Shown piece by piece: positions 57,085 to 64,000 of a stretch of DNA of 64,000 nucleotides (the first letter of the stretch is position 1; each line of letters starts with the position of its first letter). The DNA is from Methylobacterium sp. J-076 (GTDB lineage Bacteria; Pseudomonadota; Alphaproteobacteria; Rhizobiales; Beijerinckiaceae), in the NCBI RefSeq assembly GCF_022829405.1, contig NZ_JAKSXW010000121.1, positions 1 through 64,000 on the forward strand, given 5' to 3'. A program made the position numbers and the translations under genes. Under the pieces are notes generated by a model. The model was not told where the DNA came from. It saw only the letters and a program-made list of their open reading frames with translations, and did no database searches.

Positions 57085-57720
57085 ATGATGTTTCGCACGC
57101 TCGGTCGCCGCGCCGCGCCGCTTGCGCTGTTCGCGTTGGCGGCCCTCGCCGGTCCGGCCCGCGCCACCACACCGACCGACCCCACCGGCACCTACCTCAC
57201 CGAGGACGGACGCGCCCGCGTCCGCCTGGAGAAGTGCGGCGCCACGAATGACCGCCTGTGCGGCTACGTGGTCTGGCTGAAGGTGCCCCTCAGCGACAAG
57301 GGCGAGCCGCGGGTCGACTTCAAGAACCCCGACCCGAAGAAGCAGGCCCGCCCGTCCCTCGGCCATCAGCTCATCATGGGCCTGAAGCCCAACGACGATG
57401 CGCATTACGAGGGGCAGATCTACAATTCCGAGGACGGCAAGTTCTACAAGGTCACGATCTGGACGGACGCGCCGGGCGAATTGACCGTGAAGGGCTGCCT
57501 CATCGCCTTCCTCTGCAAGTCGCAGACGTGGACGAAGGTGAACGACCTGATCGCCGGCCAGCTCCCCGGCCCGACGAACGGCCCGAACGGCCCGCGCACC
57601 GATCCGGAATACATGGCCAAGGCGCCCGGCGCGCCGAAGCCCGCGGCCAAGACCCCCGGCAAGCCCGGCCCCGCGGCGGCACCGAGCCAGGCCCCGCAGC
57701 CCGCTCCGGCCGACGACTGA
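57085..57720 (+). CDS. exported DUF2147-family protein
   Basis: A 211-residue protein. Signal peptide residues 1-27 (APLALFALAALAGPARA). The DUF2147 core has DPTGTYLTEDGRARVRLEKC, CGYVVWLK, DFKNPDPKK, GQIYNSEDGKFYKVTI and LTVKGCLIAFLCKSQTWTK, a lipocalin-like beta-barrel. The last 40 residues are Pro/Ala/Lys-rich and disordered. Function unknown. ATG 57085 has GGAGGAG 10 bases upstream. Confidence 0.85.
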   Translation: MMFRTLGRRAAPLALFALAALAGPARATTPTDPTGTYLTEDGRARVRLEKCGATNDRLCGYVVWLKVPLSDKGEPRVDFKNPDPKKQARPSLGHQLIMGLKPNDDAHYEGQIYNSEDGKFYKVTIWTDAPGELTVKGCLIAFLCKSQTWTKVNDLIAGQLPGPTNGPNGPRTDPEYMAKAPGAPKPAAKTPGKPGPAAAPSQAPQPAPADD

Positions 57721-57787
57721 ACGGTTAAGACCAGGGCGAGGCGGTTCGCCGCCTCGCCTGCGATGACGGGTGGGGCACTCGACACGC

Positions 57788-58346
57788 CGTCGTCATCACG
57801 AACGAAGTGACGCTATCCAGCAGCGCCACGTCCGCCAGCGGCCCGCCGCCCCGGGTCGCTTCGCTGCGCTCGCGACGACGGGGTGGGCGGTACGGGCGCT
57901 CCGCCGTCATCGCGAACGGTAGTGACGCCATCCAGTAGCGCCAGATTCGCAAGCGGCCCGCCGCCCTGGATCGCTTCGCTGCGCTCCCGATGACGGGGTG
58001 GGTCGCTCGGAAACTCCGCCGTCATTGCGAACGGAGTGAAGCAATCCAGCAGCGCTACGTTCGCCAGCGGCCCGCCGCCCTGGGTCGCTTCGCTGCGCTC
58101 GCGATGACGGGGTGGGCCGCTCGGACGCTCCGCCGTCATTGCGAACGGAGTGAAGCAATACAGCAGCGCCGCACTCGCAAGCGGCCCGCTGCCCTGGGTC
58201 GCTTCGCTGCGCTCGCGATAACGGGGGTGGGCCGCTCGGATGCTCAGCCATCATTGCGAACGGAGTGAAGCACTCCAGCAGCGCTACATTCGCCAGCAGC
58301 CCGCCGCCCTGGGTCGCTTCGCTGCGCTCGCGATGACGGGGTGGGA
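57788..58346. repeat. tandem array of five palindromic repeats (period about 115)
   Basis: Five units starting near 57788, 57902, 58018, 58133 and 58249, with a sixth partial unit near 58398. Each carries left arm CCGTCATTGCGAACGGAGTG then AAGCAATCCAGCAGCGC, and right arm CTGGGTCGCTTCGCTGCGC then TCGCGATGACGGGG. The gap (57721-58488) between convergent genes holds no gene. Translated fragments rich in RHCERSEAIQ are artefacts. Confidence 0.92.
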
Positions 58347-58488
58347 CATCGTGAAACGGCGGTTCCCGGACGCCGCCGCCCTTCCGCCAGCCGCAACCGT
58401 CTTTGCGAGCGGAGCGAAGCAATCCAGGAAAGCGCGACGGTCCGAGAAGTCCCGCTCTTCCCCAGATCGCCCGCCCTGCGCGGGGAGA

Positions 58489-59994
58489 TCAGCACGCGTT
58501 GCGGTAGGCCCGGCGCGACAGCACGGTGAGGATCATGATCTGGATGTCGAGCCAGATCGACCAGTGGTCGATGTAGTAGAGGTCGTGTTCGACACGGCCG
58601 GCCATGGCCTGGTCGGTCTGCGTCTCGCCGCGGAAGCCGTTCACCTGCGCCCAGCCGGTGATGCCCGGCTTCACGTTGTGGCGGCGGGCGTAGAGGGCGA
58701 TCCGCCGCTCGAAGCTGCGGTCGTGGGCCAGCGCGTGCGGGCGCGGGCCGACGAGGGACATGTCGCCCAGGATGACGTTCAGGAGCTGGGGCAGCTCATC
58801 GAGGTTGGTCCGCCGCAGCAGGGCGCCCACGCGGGTGATGCGGGTGTCGTTGCGCGTCGCCTGCTTGAAGGCGGCGTTGCGCTCCGCTTTCATGGAGCGG
58901 AACTTGAACACGTCGAAGGGCTGCTGGTTGAAGCCGTAGCGGCGCTGGCGGAAGAAGACCGGGCCGGGGCTGTCGAGCTTGATCGCCACCGCGACCACCG
59001 CCAGCAGCGGCGAGAGGGCGAACACCGCGAGCATCGCCACCGCCACGTCGAAGCAGCGCTTCAGCACGATCTCGCCGAGGTTCAGGGGCCGGCGGCCGAT
59101 ATTGATGCCGGACACCTTGCCGACGCGGGCGACCTGCATGTCGGGGAAACGGTCGAGCACCGTGCCCGGGCGCAGGTGCAGGGCCGCGGGCACCCGCAGG
59201 AAGGCGTCGATGCAGCGCTCGACCTCGGCGGCATCCGCCCAGGGCACGAGGACGAACACGTCGTCCGGCCGCAGGAAGCGCACCACCGACACGGCGAGGT
59301 CCAGGTCCTCCTGAAGCTGCTCGTAGCGGCTCGCCGCGTCGGCGCGGGGATCCGTCCGGCGGAGGTAGCTGGTGCCCACGACCCGCAGGCCCGGCCCGTC
59401 CGTCTGGTTGCTGGCGTAGAAGGCGTGGATGTCTTCCTCATAGCCGACGAGGTGCACGCGGCTCACCGTGGGCGAGGCCGAGCTGAGGCTGCGGCCGATC
59501 AGGTGGCCCGCCGCCAGGCGGCTCGCGAACAGGGTCGGCAGGCCGGCGAAGAAGACCACGATCGAGACGAGACGCGAATAGTCGGTCGTCGTCTTGGTGA
59601 GGAAGCCGATGACCAGCACCACGGACCACGCCACGAACCACAGGGACACCACCCGGCGCAGGCCGGCGCGGCCCTCGGTCAGCCGGTCCAGCGCATATTC
59701 CCCGCGCAGCGCGTTGGTGGTGACGATGATGAGGCTCAGCAACGCCGTGAGCTGGAGGCCGCGGGTCTCCGTCGGCCACGCGTCATCGTCGGAGAAGGCC
59801 AGCCGGTAGGTGAGTTCGCTGGCGAGGGTGACCCCGGCGATGGCCGCGAAATCCGCCATCGCCGCGGAGACGGACAGCATCACCCGCATGGCACCGCGGC
59901 CGCGCTGGGGCAGCAGCGCCGCCCAGACGCGTCGACGGCGGATGCCCGTGAGGGTGATGGGCTCGTACGATTGTGGGACCCGCTCTTGAAGCAT
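58489..59994 (-). CDS. undecaprenyl-phosphate sugar phosphotransferase (WcaJ/ExoY-like)
   Basis: A 501-residue membrane enzyme with about four N-terminal transmembrane segments, a CoA-binding-like middle ([13 protein letters not shown]) and a C-terminal bacterial sugar transferase domain: [61 protein letters not shown] and [18 protein letters not shown]. It starts exopolysaccharide repeat synthesis by transferring sugar-1-phosphate to undecaprenyl phosphate. No other EPS genes adjoin. Confidence 0.92.
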   Translation of the reverse strand: MLQERVPQSYEPITLTGIRRRRVWAALLPQRGRGAMRVMLSVSAAMADFAAIAGVTLASELTYRLAFSDDDAWPTETRGLQLTALLSLIIVTTNALRGEYALDRLTEGRAGLRRVVSLWFVAWSVVLVIGFLTKTTTDYSRLVSIVVFFAGLPTLFASRLAAGHLIGRSLSSASPTVSRVHLVGYEEDIHAFYASNQTDGPGLRVVGTSYLRRTDPRADAASRYEQLQEDLDLAVSVVRFLRPDDVFVLVPWADAAEVERCIDAFLRVPAALHLRPGTVLDRFPDMQVARVGKVSGINIGRRPLNLGEIVLKRCFDVAVAMLAVFALSPLLAVVAVAIKLDSPGPVFFRQRRYGFNQQPFDVFKFRSMKAERNAAFKQATRNDTRITRVGALLRRTNLDELPQLLNVILGDMSLVGPRPHALAHDRSFERRIALYARRHNVKPGITGWAQVNGFRGETQTDQAMAGRVEHDLYYIDHWSIWLDIQIMILTVLSRRAYRNAC

Positions 59995-60390
59995 CGGTGT
60001 GCCTGTCCCGTCCCGACCGGTCTCTGTGCCGCCTTGAAACAGTCTTGGTTCCAGCCACGGCTTTCATCGAGGGTATGAGCAAGCTCCGAGCCCGCCGCCG
60101 TGAAGCATTGTCCCTGTAACCCGGCGGCCGAGCCGAAGCCCATCCGCCGGATCGTGTCGGCCCCCGGTCCCCACCCCGAGTCTCCCGGTGCCCGCGATTC
60201 GCATTCGCGCGGCGACGGTCAAGTGTACTCAGGCGTAGGCGTGCAGATTGCCGGCGGCAACTCCGCGAAATACTTAATCCGCGTTTACCGCGAAACCGTC
60301 GAATTGTTTTCGCGCGCGAGAGGGCTTGGCAGGGGACCCGACCATGGGTCCGCTGCCCTGCGCTGGATGCAACCGAGGTATTTGTCTGCG
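59995..60390. other. gene-free region
   Basis: The 396 bases between the transferase start and the haem oxygenase stop hold no supported gene on either strand. AT content is higher near 60250-60300 (AATACTTAATCCGCGTTTACC), compatible with a promoter for the transferase. No repeat or RNA recognised. Confidence 0.6.
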
Positions 60391-60693
60391 CTACTGAACC
60401 GCCTCGAACCCCTCGAATTGGGGATGTCCCAGGTACATCGGGCGGGTCGAGGGCGCCCTGCTATGGGCCTTCCGGAACTGCTCCGAGCGGGTCCAGGCCT
60501 CGAAATCGGCCCGGGAGCGCCACACGGTGTGAGATGCATACAAAATACAATCGTCCAGTTCCGGGCCCCTTAGCAGATGAAACTCAACAAATCCTTGCAT
60601 TTCACCGAGGTGGCTGTCGCGACCGCGCCATACCGCCTCGAATTCATCCGACATGTCCTTCACGACTTTGAACCGGTTCATTGCGACAAACAT
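60391..60693 (-). CDS. IsdG/HmuQ-like haem-degrading monooxygenase
   Basis: A 100-residue ABM-fold protein. MFVAMNRFKVVKD (Asn of the active site), then EFEAVWRGRDSHLG, DDCILYASHTVWRSRADFEA and RSEQFRKAHSRAPS, which contain the conserved Trp and haem-coordinating His positions of IsdG. Such enzymes open haem to release iron. ATG 60693 follows GGAGGG; ATG 60708 is rejected. No haem-uptake genes adjoin. Confidence 0.82.
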   Translation of the reverse strand: MFVAMNRFKVVKDMSDEFEAVWRGRDSHLGEMQGFVEFHLLRGPELDDCILYASHTVWRSRADFEAWTRSEQFRKAHSRAPSTRPMYLGHPQFEGFEAVQ

Positions 60694-61068
60694 CCGAGAT
60701 CCCTCCATAGATTGCCCGAGGTCGGGCGCGGCGCTCCAAGTCGTGCCAGCGATGACTTGGAGAAGTTCTCTTCCAGTTGCAAACTAAAAATGCGTACAAC
60801 CCCTGACACGTTTTGATGACTTCCGGGTGAAATGCCCGCGCCGACCTATGAAACCACAGGCTGCATCGCGAGACTTGCGAATTCTAAGATTTCGTGTCCT
60901 AGTAATCAGCGAAGGTGTCGTCAGGCACCTGGCCGGGAAGCGCAGAGAACGTGAACCGGTTCAACGGGGAATATGGGGTGGGGGAAGGTGGAGAACAGCG
61001 ACAGTAAGGTAACGGATTCGAGTTTAGTGGGCAGCCGTCCGATCGTAAGGGATTCAATCAACCCGCTC
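60694..61068. other. gene-free divergent region
   Basis: The 375 bases between the haem oxygenase (leftward) and the regulator (rightward) contain AT-rich segments but no clear iron box. A short TTCTAAGATTT at 60880-60890 slightly resembles an Irr half-site. No repeat or RNA gene seen. Confidence 0.5.
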
Positions 61069-61479
61069 ATGCCTAAGCAGACCACTGATGTCGACCGGCT
61101 GGTCGGATTGCGGATCACCGCCCTGCGCAAAGCGCGTGGGTTGAGCCAGACGGCCCTCGGAAATGCCGTCGGGGTGACGTTCCAGCAGGTCCAGAAGTAC
61201 GAGAAGGGCCAGAACCGCGTGGGCGCAGGCCGCCTCCGCGAGATCGCCCGGTTGCTCGAAGTGCCGGTCTCGGCGTTCTTCGACGACAACACCAACCCCG
61301 ACAGCCCTCAGGAGGACGTGTTCAGCTTCCTCAACGCGCAGGGCTCGGTCGAACTGTTGCGGGCCTATACGCAGATCGTGGACGATCAGATGCGCAGGGA
61401 TGTGCTGGCTCTGGTGCGCAGCGCGGCCCGGCTCGCGCATCTGCGGGCCACGGCGGCGCAGGAGACGCTGCCGGGTTGA
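61069..61479 (+). CDS. Cro/CI-type helix-turn-helix regulator
   Basis: A 136-residue protein with an N-terminal HTH: RLVGLRITALRKARGLSQTA, LGNAVGVTFQQVQKYEKGQN and RVGAGRLREIARLLEVPVSA. The C-terminal 50 residues (helical) are probably a dimerisation tail. Alphaproteobacterial relatives (SinR-like) repress diverse genes. ATG 61069 is chosen since the upstream extension (from 60973) has atypical AT-rich codons. The targets are unknown. Confidence 0.88.
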   Translation: MPKQTTDVDRLVGLRITALRKARGLSQTALGNAVGVTFQQVQKYEKGQNRVGAGRLREIARLLEVPVSAFFDDNTNPDSPQEDVFSFLNAQGSVELLRAYTQIVDDQMRRDVLALVRSAARLAHLRATAAQETLPG

Positions 61480-61507
61480 TCGGCGCGCAGTCAGGTGACC
61501 GTGCCGG

Positions 61508-62827
61508 TCAACGTCCGGCGGCGATCAGGTGGAAGAAGCTTCCGCTGACCTGTCCGAGGCGGTGTCCCATGAAGCCGAGGTCGGTGCCCTCGGCGTCGGT
61601 GATGCGGGCGAGGGCGTTCCCCTCGTCCGGCGCAACCGAGGTGACGCTGGCATAGTGGAACTCATGACCGACGAGGGTTGCGCCCCGTTGGCCGAGCGGC
61701 CCGTCCGCGGTGAGGCGCGCCACCCGATAGCCGAGGTGCAGCTTCCTGCGGTGATAGGACGTCGCCACCGGCAGCAGGCCGAGCATCGGGTGAGACACCC
61801 CATCGGCATCCTCGATGGCCTCCCCCAGCACCATGTAGCCGCCGCACTCCCCATGCACCGGTCGGGTCTGCGCGAAGGACCGCGTGGCCTGCAGGAAGCG
61901 GCGCGCGGCCGCGATTCGCCCGGCATGCAGCTCCGGGTAGCCGCCCGGCAGCCAGCAGGCATCGCAATCCTCGGGCGGCCCTTCGTCGGCGAGGGGCGAG
62001 AACGGCACGAGCTCCGCGCCCGCGCCGCGCCATCCCATTTCCATGTGCGGGTAGACGAAGCTGAACGCCTCGTCGCGGGCGACGGCGATGCGCTGCCCCG
62101 GCGGGCGGGCGAGGCCGTGTCCGCGGCTCGCCGGCACCGTCCCTCCCGCCGCGGCGACGAGGGCGGACAGGTCGATGCCGGCCTCGGCGATCTCGGCCAG
62201 CCGCTCCAGCCGGGCGGCGAGGTCGGCCGTCTCGCCCGCCTGGACGAGGCCGAGGTGGCGTTCCGGCAGGACCAGCCCCGCCTCCCGCGACAGGGCGCCG
62301 AGCACCGGAAGTCCGGCCCGCTCCATGCCCGCCTCCACGAGCCGGCGATGGCGGGGGCTCGCGACCTTGTTGAGGATCACGCCGGCGATATGCAGGCGCG
62401 GGTCGTAGGCGCGGCAGCCCAGGGCGACCGCCGCGGCGGATTGCGCGGCGCCCGACACGTCGATGACCAGGATCACCGGCCAGCCGTAGCGGGCCGCGAT
62501 GTCGGCATTGGCGCCGGAGCGATTCTCCGCCGCGCGGACCCCGTCGAACAGGCCCATCGACCCTTCGGCGAGCACGATGTCCGCCTCGGCGGCGGTGGAG
62601 GCGGCCAGGGTGTCGAGGAGGTCCGGCTCCATGGCGAAGCTGTCGAGGTTGAAGCTCGGTTCCCCTGTGGCGGCCCTATGGAAGGCCGGGTCGATGTAGT
62701 CCGGGCCGCATTTGGCCCCGCGCACCCGCAATCCGCGGCGGCTCAGGGCCCGCATCAGCGCGAGTGTCACCGTCGTCTTGCCGGAGCCCGACCGCGGCGC
62801 GGCGATGAGAAGACCGGGCGCGCTCAC
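61508..62827 (-). CDS. cobB: cobyrinic/hydrogenobyrinic acid a,c-diamide synthase
   Basis: A 439-residue ATP-dependent amidotransferase. N-terminal synthetase: [41 protein letters not shown]-terminal glutaminase: catalytic Cys in [16 protein letters not shown] and His in GHEFHYASV. It amidates the a and c carboxyls. GTG 62827 overlaps the cobM stop by four bases. It is the last gene of the cobEMB operon. Confidence 0.94.
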   Translation of the reverse strand: MSAPGLLIAAPRSGSGKTTVTLALMRALSRRGLRVRGAKCGPDYIDPAFHRAATGEPSFNLDSFAMEPDLLDTLAASTAAEADIVLAEGSMGLFDGVRAAENRSGANADIAARYGWPVILVIDVSGAAQSAAAVALGCRAYDPRLHIAGVILNKVASPRHRRLVEAGMERAGLPVLGALSREAGLVLPERHLGLVQAGETADLAARLERLAEIAEAGIDLSALVAAAGGTVPASRGHGLARPPGQRIAVARDEAFSFVYPHMEMGWRGAGAELVPFSPLADEGPPEDCDACWLPGGYPELHAGRIAAARRFLQATRSFAQTRPVHGECGGYMVLGEAIEDADGVSHPMLGLLPVATSYHRRKLHLGYRVARLTADGPLGQRGATLVGHEFHYASVTSVAPDEGNALARITDAEGTDLGFMGHRLGQVSGSFFHLIAAGR

Positions 62828-63603
62828 GACGAAACACCCCCCACCGCACCGTTCGGCCTGAATCGGCGGTCGTAATCGGCGGCGTACAGGGCGCTTTCGC
62901 GGAAGTCTGCTGCATCGAGGGCCGGGCCGACGAAAATAATTGCCGTCCGCTCCAGATTCTTTGCACTCACAAGTTGCGGGATGTCGGCAAGCCGTCCGCG
63001 AATGATGGTTTCGTCCGGCCACGTCGCCCGGAAGACTGCGGCGGAGGGGCAATCCGCACCGTAGAACGGCACGAGCTCTGCCGCCACCTTCTCCACCACA
63101 TGGATCGACAGGTGAATCGCCAGGGTCGCCCCGGTGGCGGCGAAGGCGGACAGCCGCTCCCGGTCCGGCATGGCGCTGGCCCTGCCCGAGGTGCGGGTGA
63201 GCACGACGGATTGCGTGAGGCCCGGCACGGTCAGCTCCCGCCCGAGGACGGAGGCCGCCGCCGCGAAGGCGGGCACGCCGGGGGTCAGGGTGTAGGGGAT
63301 GCCGAGCCGGTCGAGCCGGCGCAGCTGTTCGGCCAGGGCGCTCCAGATGGACAGGTCGCCCGAATGCAGCCGCGCCACGTCGAGCCCGGCGGCGTGGGCC
63401 GCCGCGATCTCGTCCATGATCGCATCGAGGGAGAGCGGCGCCGTGTCGATGATCCGCGTTCCCGGCGGGCACCAGGTCAGGATCTCCGGGGCGACCAGGG
63501 AGCCGGCATAGAGGCAGACCGGGCAGGCGGCGATGCGGTCGCGCCCGCGGACCGTGATGAGATCGGCCGCGCCGGGCCCCGCGCCGATGAAATGGACCGT
63601 CAT
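62824..63603 (-). CDS. cobM: precorrin-4 C11-methyltransferase
   Basis: A 259-residue SAM-dependent methyltransferase. [67 protein letters not shown] and [10 protein letters not shown] are signatures of CobM. It methylates C11 in aerobic cobalamin synthesis. ATGA overlap with the preceding cobE. Confidence 0.94.
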   Translation of the reverse strand: MTVHFIGAGPGAADLITVRGRDRIAACPVCLYAGSLVAPEILTWCPPGTRIIDTAPLSLDAIMDEIAAAHAAGLDVARLHSGDLSIWSALAEQLRRLDRLGIPYTLTPGVPAFAAAASVLGRELTVPGLTQSVVLTRTSGRASAMPDRERLSAFAATGATLAIHLSIHVVEKVAAELVPFYGADCPSAAVFRATWPDETIIRGRLADIPQLVSAKNLERTAIIFVGPALDAADFRESALYAADYDRRFRPNGAVGGVSS

Positions 63604-64000
63604 GCCTCAGGCCTCTCGCGCGTTTCGGCCCGGAAGGCCAGTGCGCAGGTGACGCTCCCCGTGGCGATCCGCGCCAGGGCGAGGCGTCCCGCCGGCCCAG
63701 CGGCGGCCAGGGCCGCGGCCTCGCAGAGCGATCCCACCCCGCGCAGGGCCTCGATCCGGGCGGAGCGGGTCCGCACCTGCGGATCGCAGGCGGCGAGGGC
63801 CTCCGGGGACAGCCCCTCGGGGACGAGGCCGAACAGGGCGGCGGCCTCGCGGATCGCCGGCTCCCCCGCCCGGTCCCCGGCGGTGGCGATGGCGGCGAGG
63901 TCCGCCGGCCCCGCTTCAGCCTCCTCGAGGGCGCGCCGGATCAGAGATGCGATCTCCGCCGCCTGCGCATGGCGGCGGAAGCCGATGCCGGCGACGAGCC
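63600..64000 (-). CDS. cobE: cobalamin biosynthesis protein CobE, C-terminal part (partial)
   Basis: The reverse strand from 64000 to 63600 reads [20 protein letters not shown] and, near the end, [18 protein letters not shown] before a TGA that overlaps the cobM start. GIGFRR...AAEI and the terminal segment match CobE (the CbiG C-terminal domain), a small protein required for cobalamin formation with unclear activity. The first residues lie beyond the window. Confidence 0.8.
   Translation of the reverse strand, partial: LVAGIGFRRHAQAAEIASLIRRALEEAEAGPADLAAIATAGDRAGEPAIREAAALFGLVPEGLSPEALAACDPQVRTRSARIEALRGVGSLCEAAALAAAGPAGRLALARIATGSVTCALAFRAETRERPEA

Noticed and set aside
57788..58346. Possible CRISPR array
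   Set aside because: Period about 115 with conserved spacers and palindromic arms; no cas genes.
60870..60900. Irr or RirA iron box upstream of the haem oxygenase
   Set aside because: Only a half-site TTCTAAG is present; no symmetric motif.

Overview
The window is GC-rich DNA from an alphaproteobacterium of the Rhizobiales, most likely Methylobacterium or Methylorubrum. The evidence is the gene content (NDUFS4-type complex I subunit, alphaproteobacterial LptC/LptA/LptB, a CtrA-type TTAA-N7-TTAA box, a GGAAC-N17-CGTT general-stress promoter), two tandem pqqA genes as expected of a PQQ-using methylotroph, and dense palindromic intergenic repeats. It is chromosomal, mostly housekeeping, with no prophage, transposase, integrase or CRISPR array seen.

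Layout. 0-6 kb: start of dxs (leftward), a small secreted protein coupled to a secreted DNA/RNA nuclease, the ABC-F factor ettA, and an esterase/OpgC/DUF2256 operon. 6-9.5 kb: NDUFS4-like subunit, tRNA-Pro(TGG), an exported repeat protein, and queA-tgt (queuosine). 9.6-16.7 kb: a MarR regulator diverging from a ClC channel over a perfect palindrome, clpB, and a MOSC protein. 16.8-23 kb: aminotransferase, sensor kinase, and a four-gene operon for molybdenum-cofactor maturation (two XdhC halves, a molybdopterin-binding protein, a MocA-like cytidylyltransferase). 23-30.3 kb: deaminase, a spore-photoproduct-lyase-like radical SAM protein, a GGDEF-EAL protein, and an SDR/hydrolase/Baeyer-Villiger monooxygenase operon. 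30.4-30.7 kb: two tandem pqqA genes for the same 29-residue peptide. 31-38.4 kb: mgtE, an acyl-CoA ligase and paoABC, a periplasmic molybdo-flavo-iron-sulfur aldehyde oxidoreductase that is the natural client of the 20-23 kb operon. 38.6-43 kb: aldo/keto reductase and nadABC behind two operator-like palindromes. 43-52.7 kb: htpG, lptCAB, a DHH phosphoesterase, a transglutaminase-like cysteine protease behind a CtrA box, ispE and moeA. 52.9-57.7 kb: class V aminotransferase, a probable 6S RNA, 5-formyl-THF cyclo-ligase, a YmdB-like phosphoesterase and small exported proteins. 58.5-64 kb: exopolysaccharide-initiating sugar-phosphate transferase, an IsdG-like haem oxygenase, a Cro/CI-type regulator, and cobE-cobM-cobB (cobalamin).

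How the parts work together. Molybdenum enzymology recurs: cofactor insertion (moeA), cytidylation and sulfuration/delivery (20-23 kb), a MOSC protein, and the client PaoABC. Other cofactors made here are PQQ peptide, NAD, queuosine, cobalamin and isoprenoid precursors (dxs, ispE). Three tandem arrays of palindromic repeats (43.1, 47.9 and 57.8 kb) and several single copies fill gaps downstream of genes.

Most notable observations: the isolated tandem pqqA pair, the MarR/ClC operator, the paired operators before nadA, the stress-type promoter with a hairpin before a tiny exported protein, the CtrA box before the cysteine protease, the probable 6S RNA, and the duplicated nadC-tail-like sequence in the 43 kb array.
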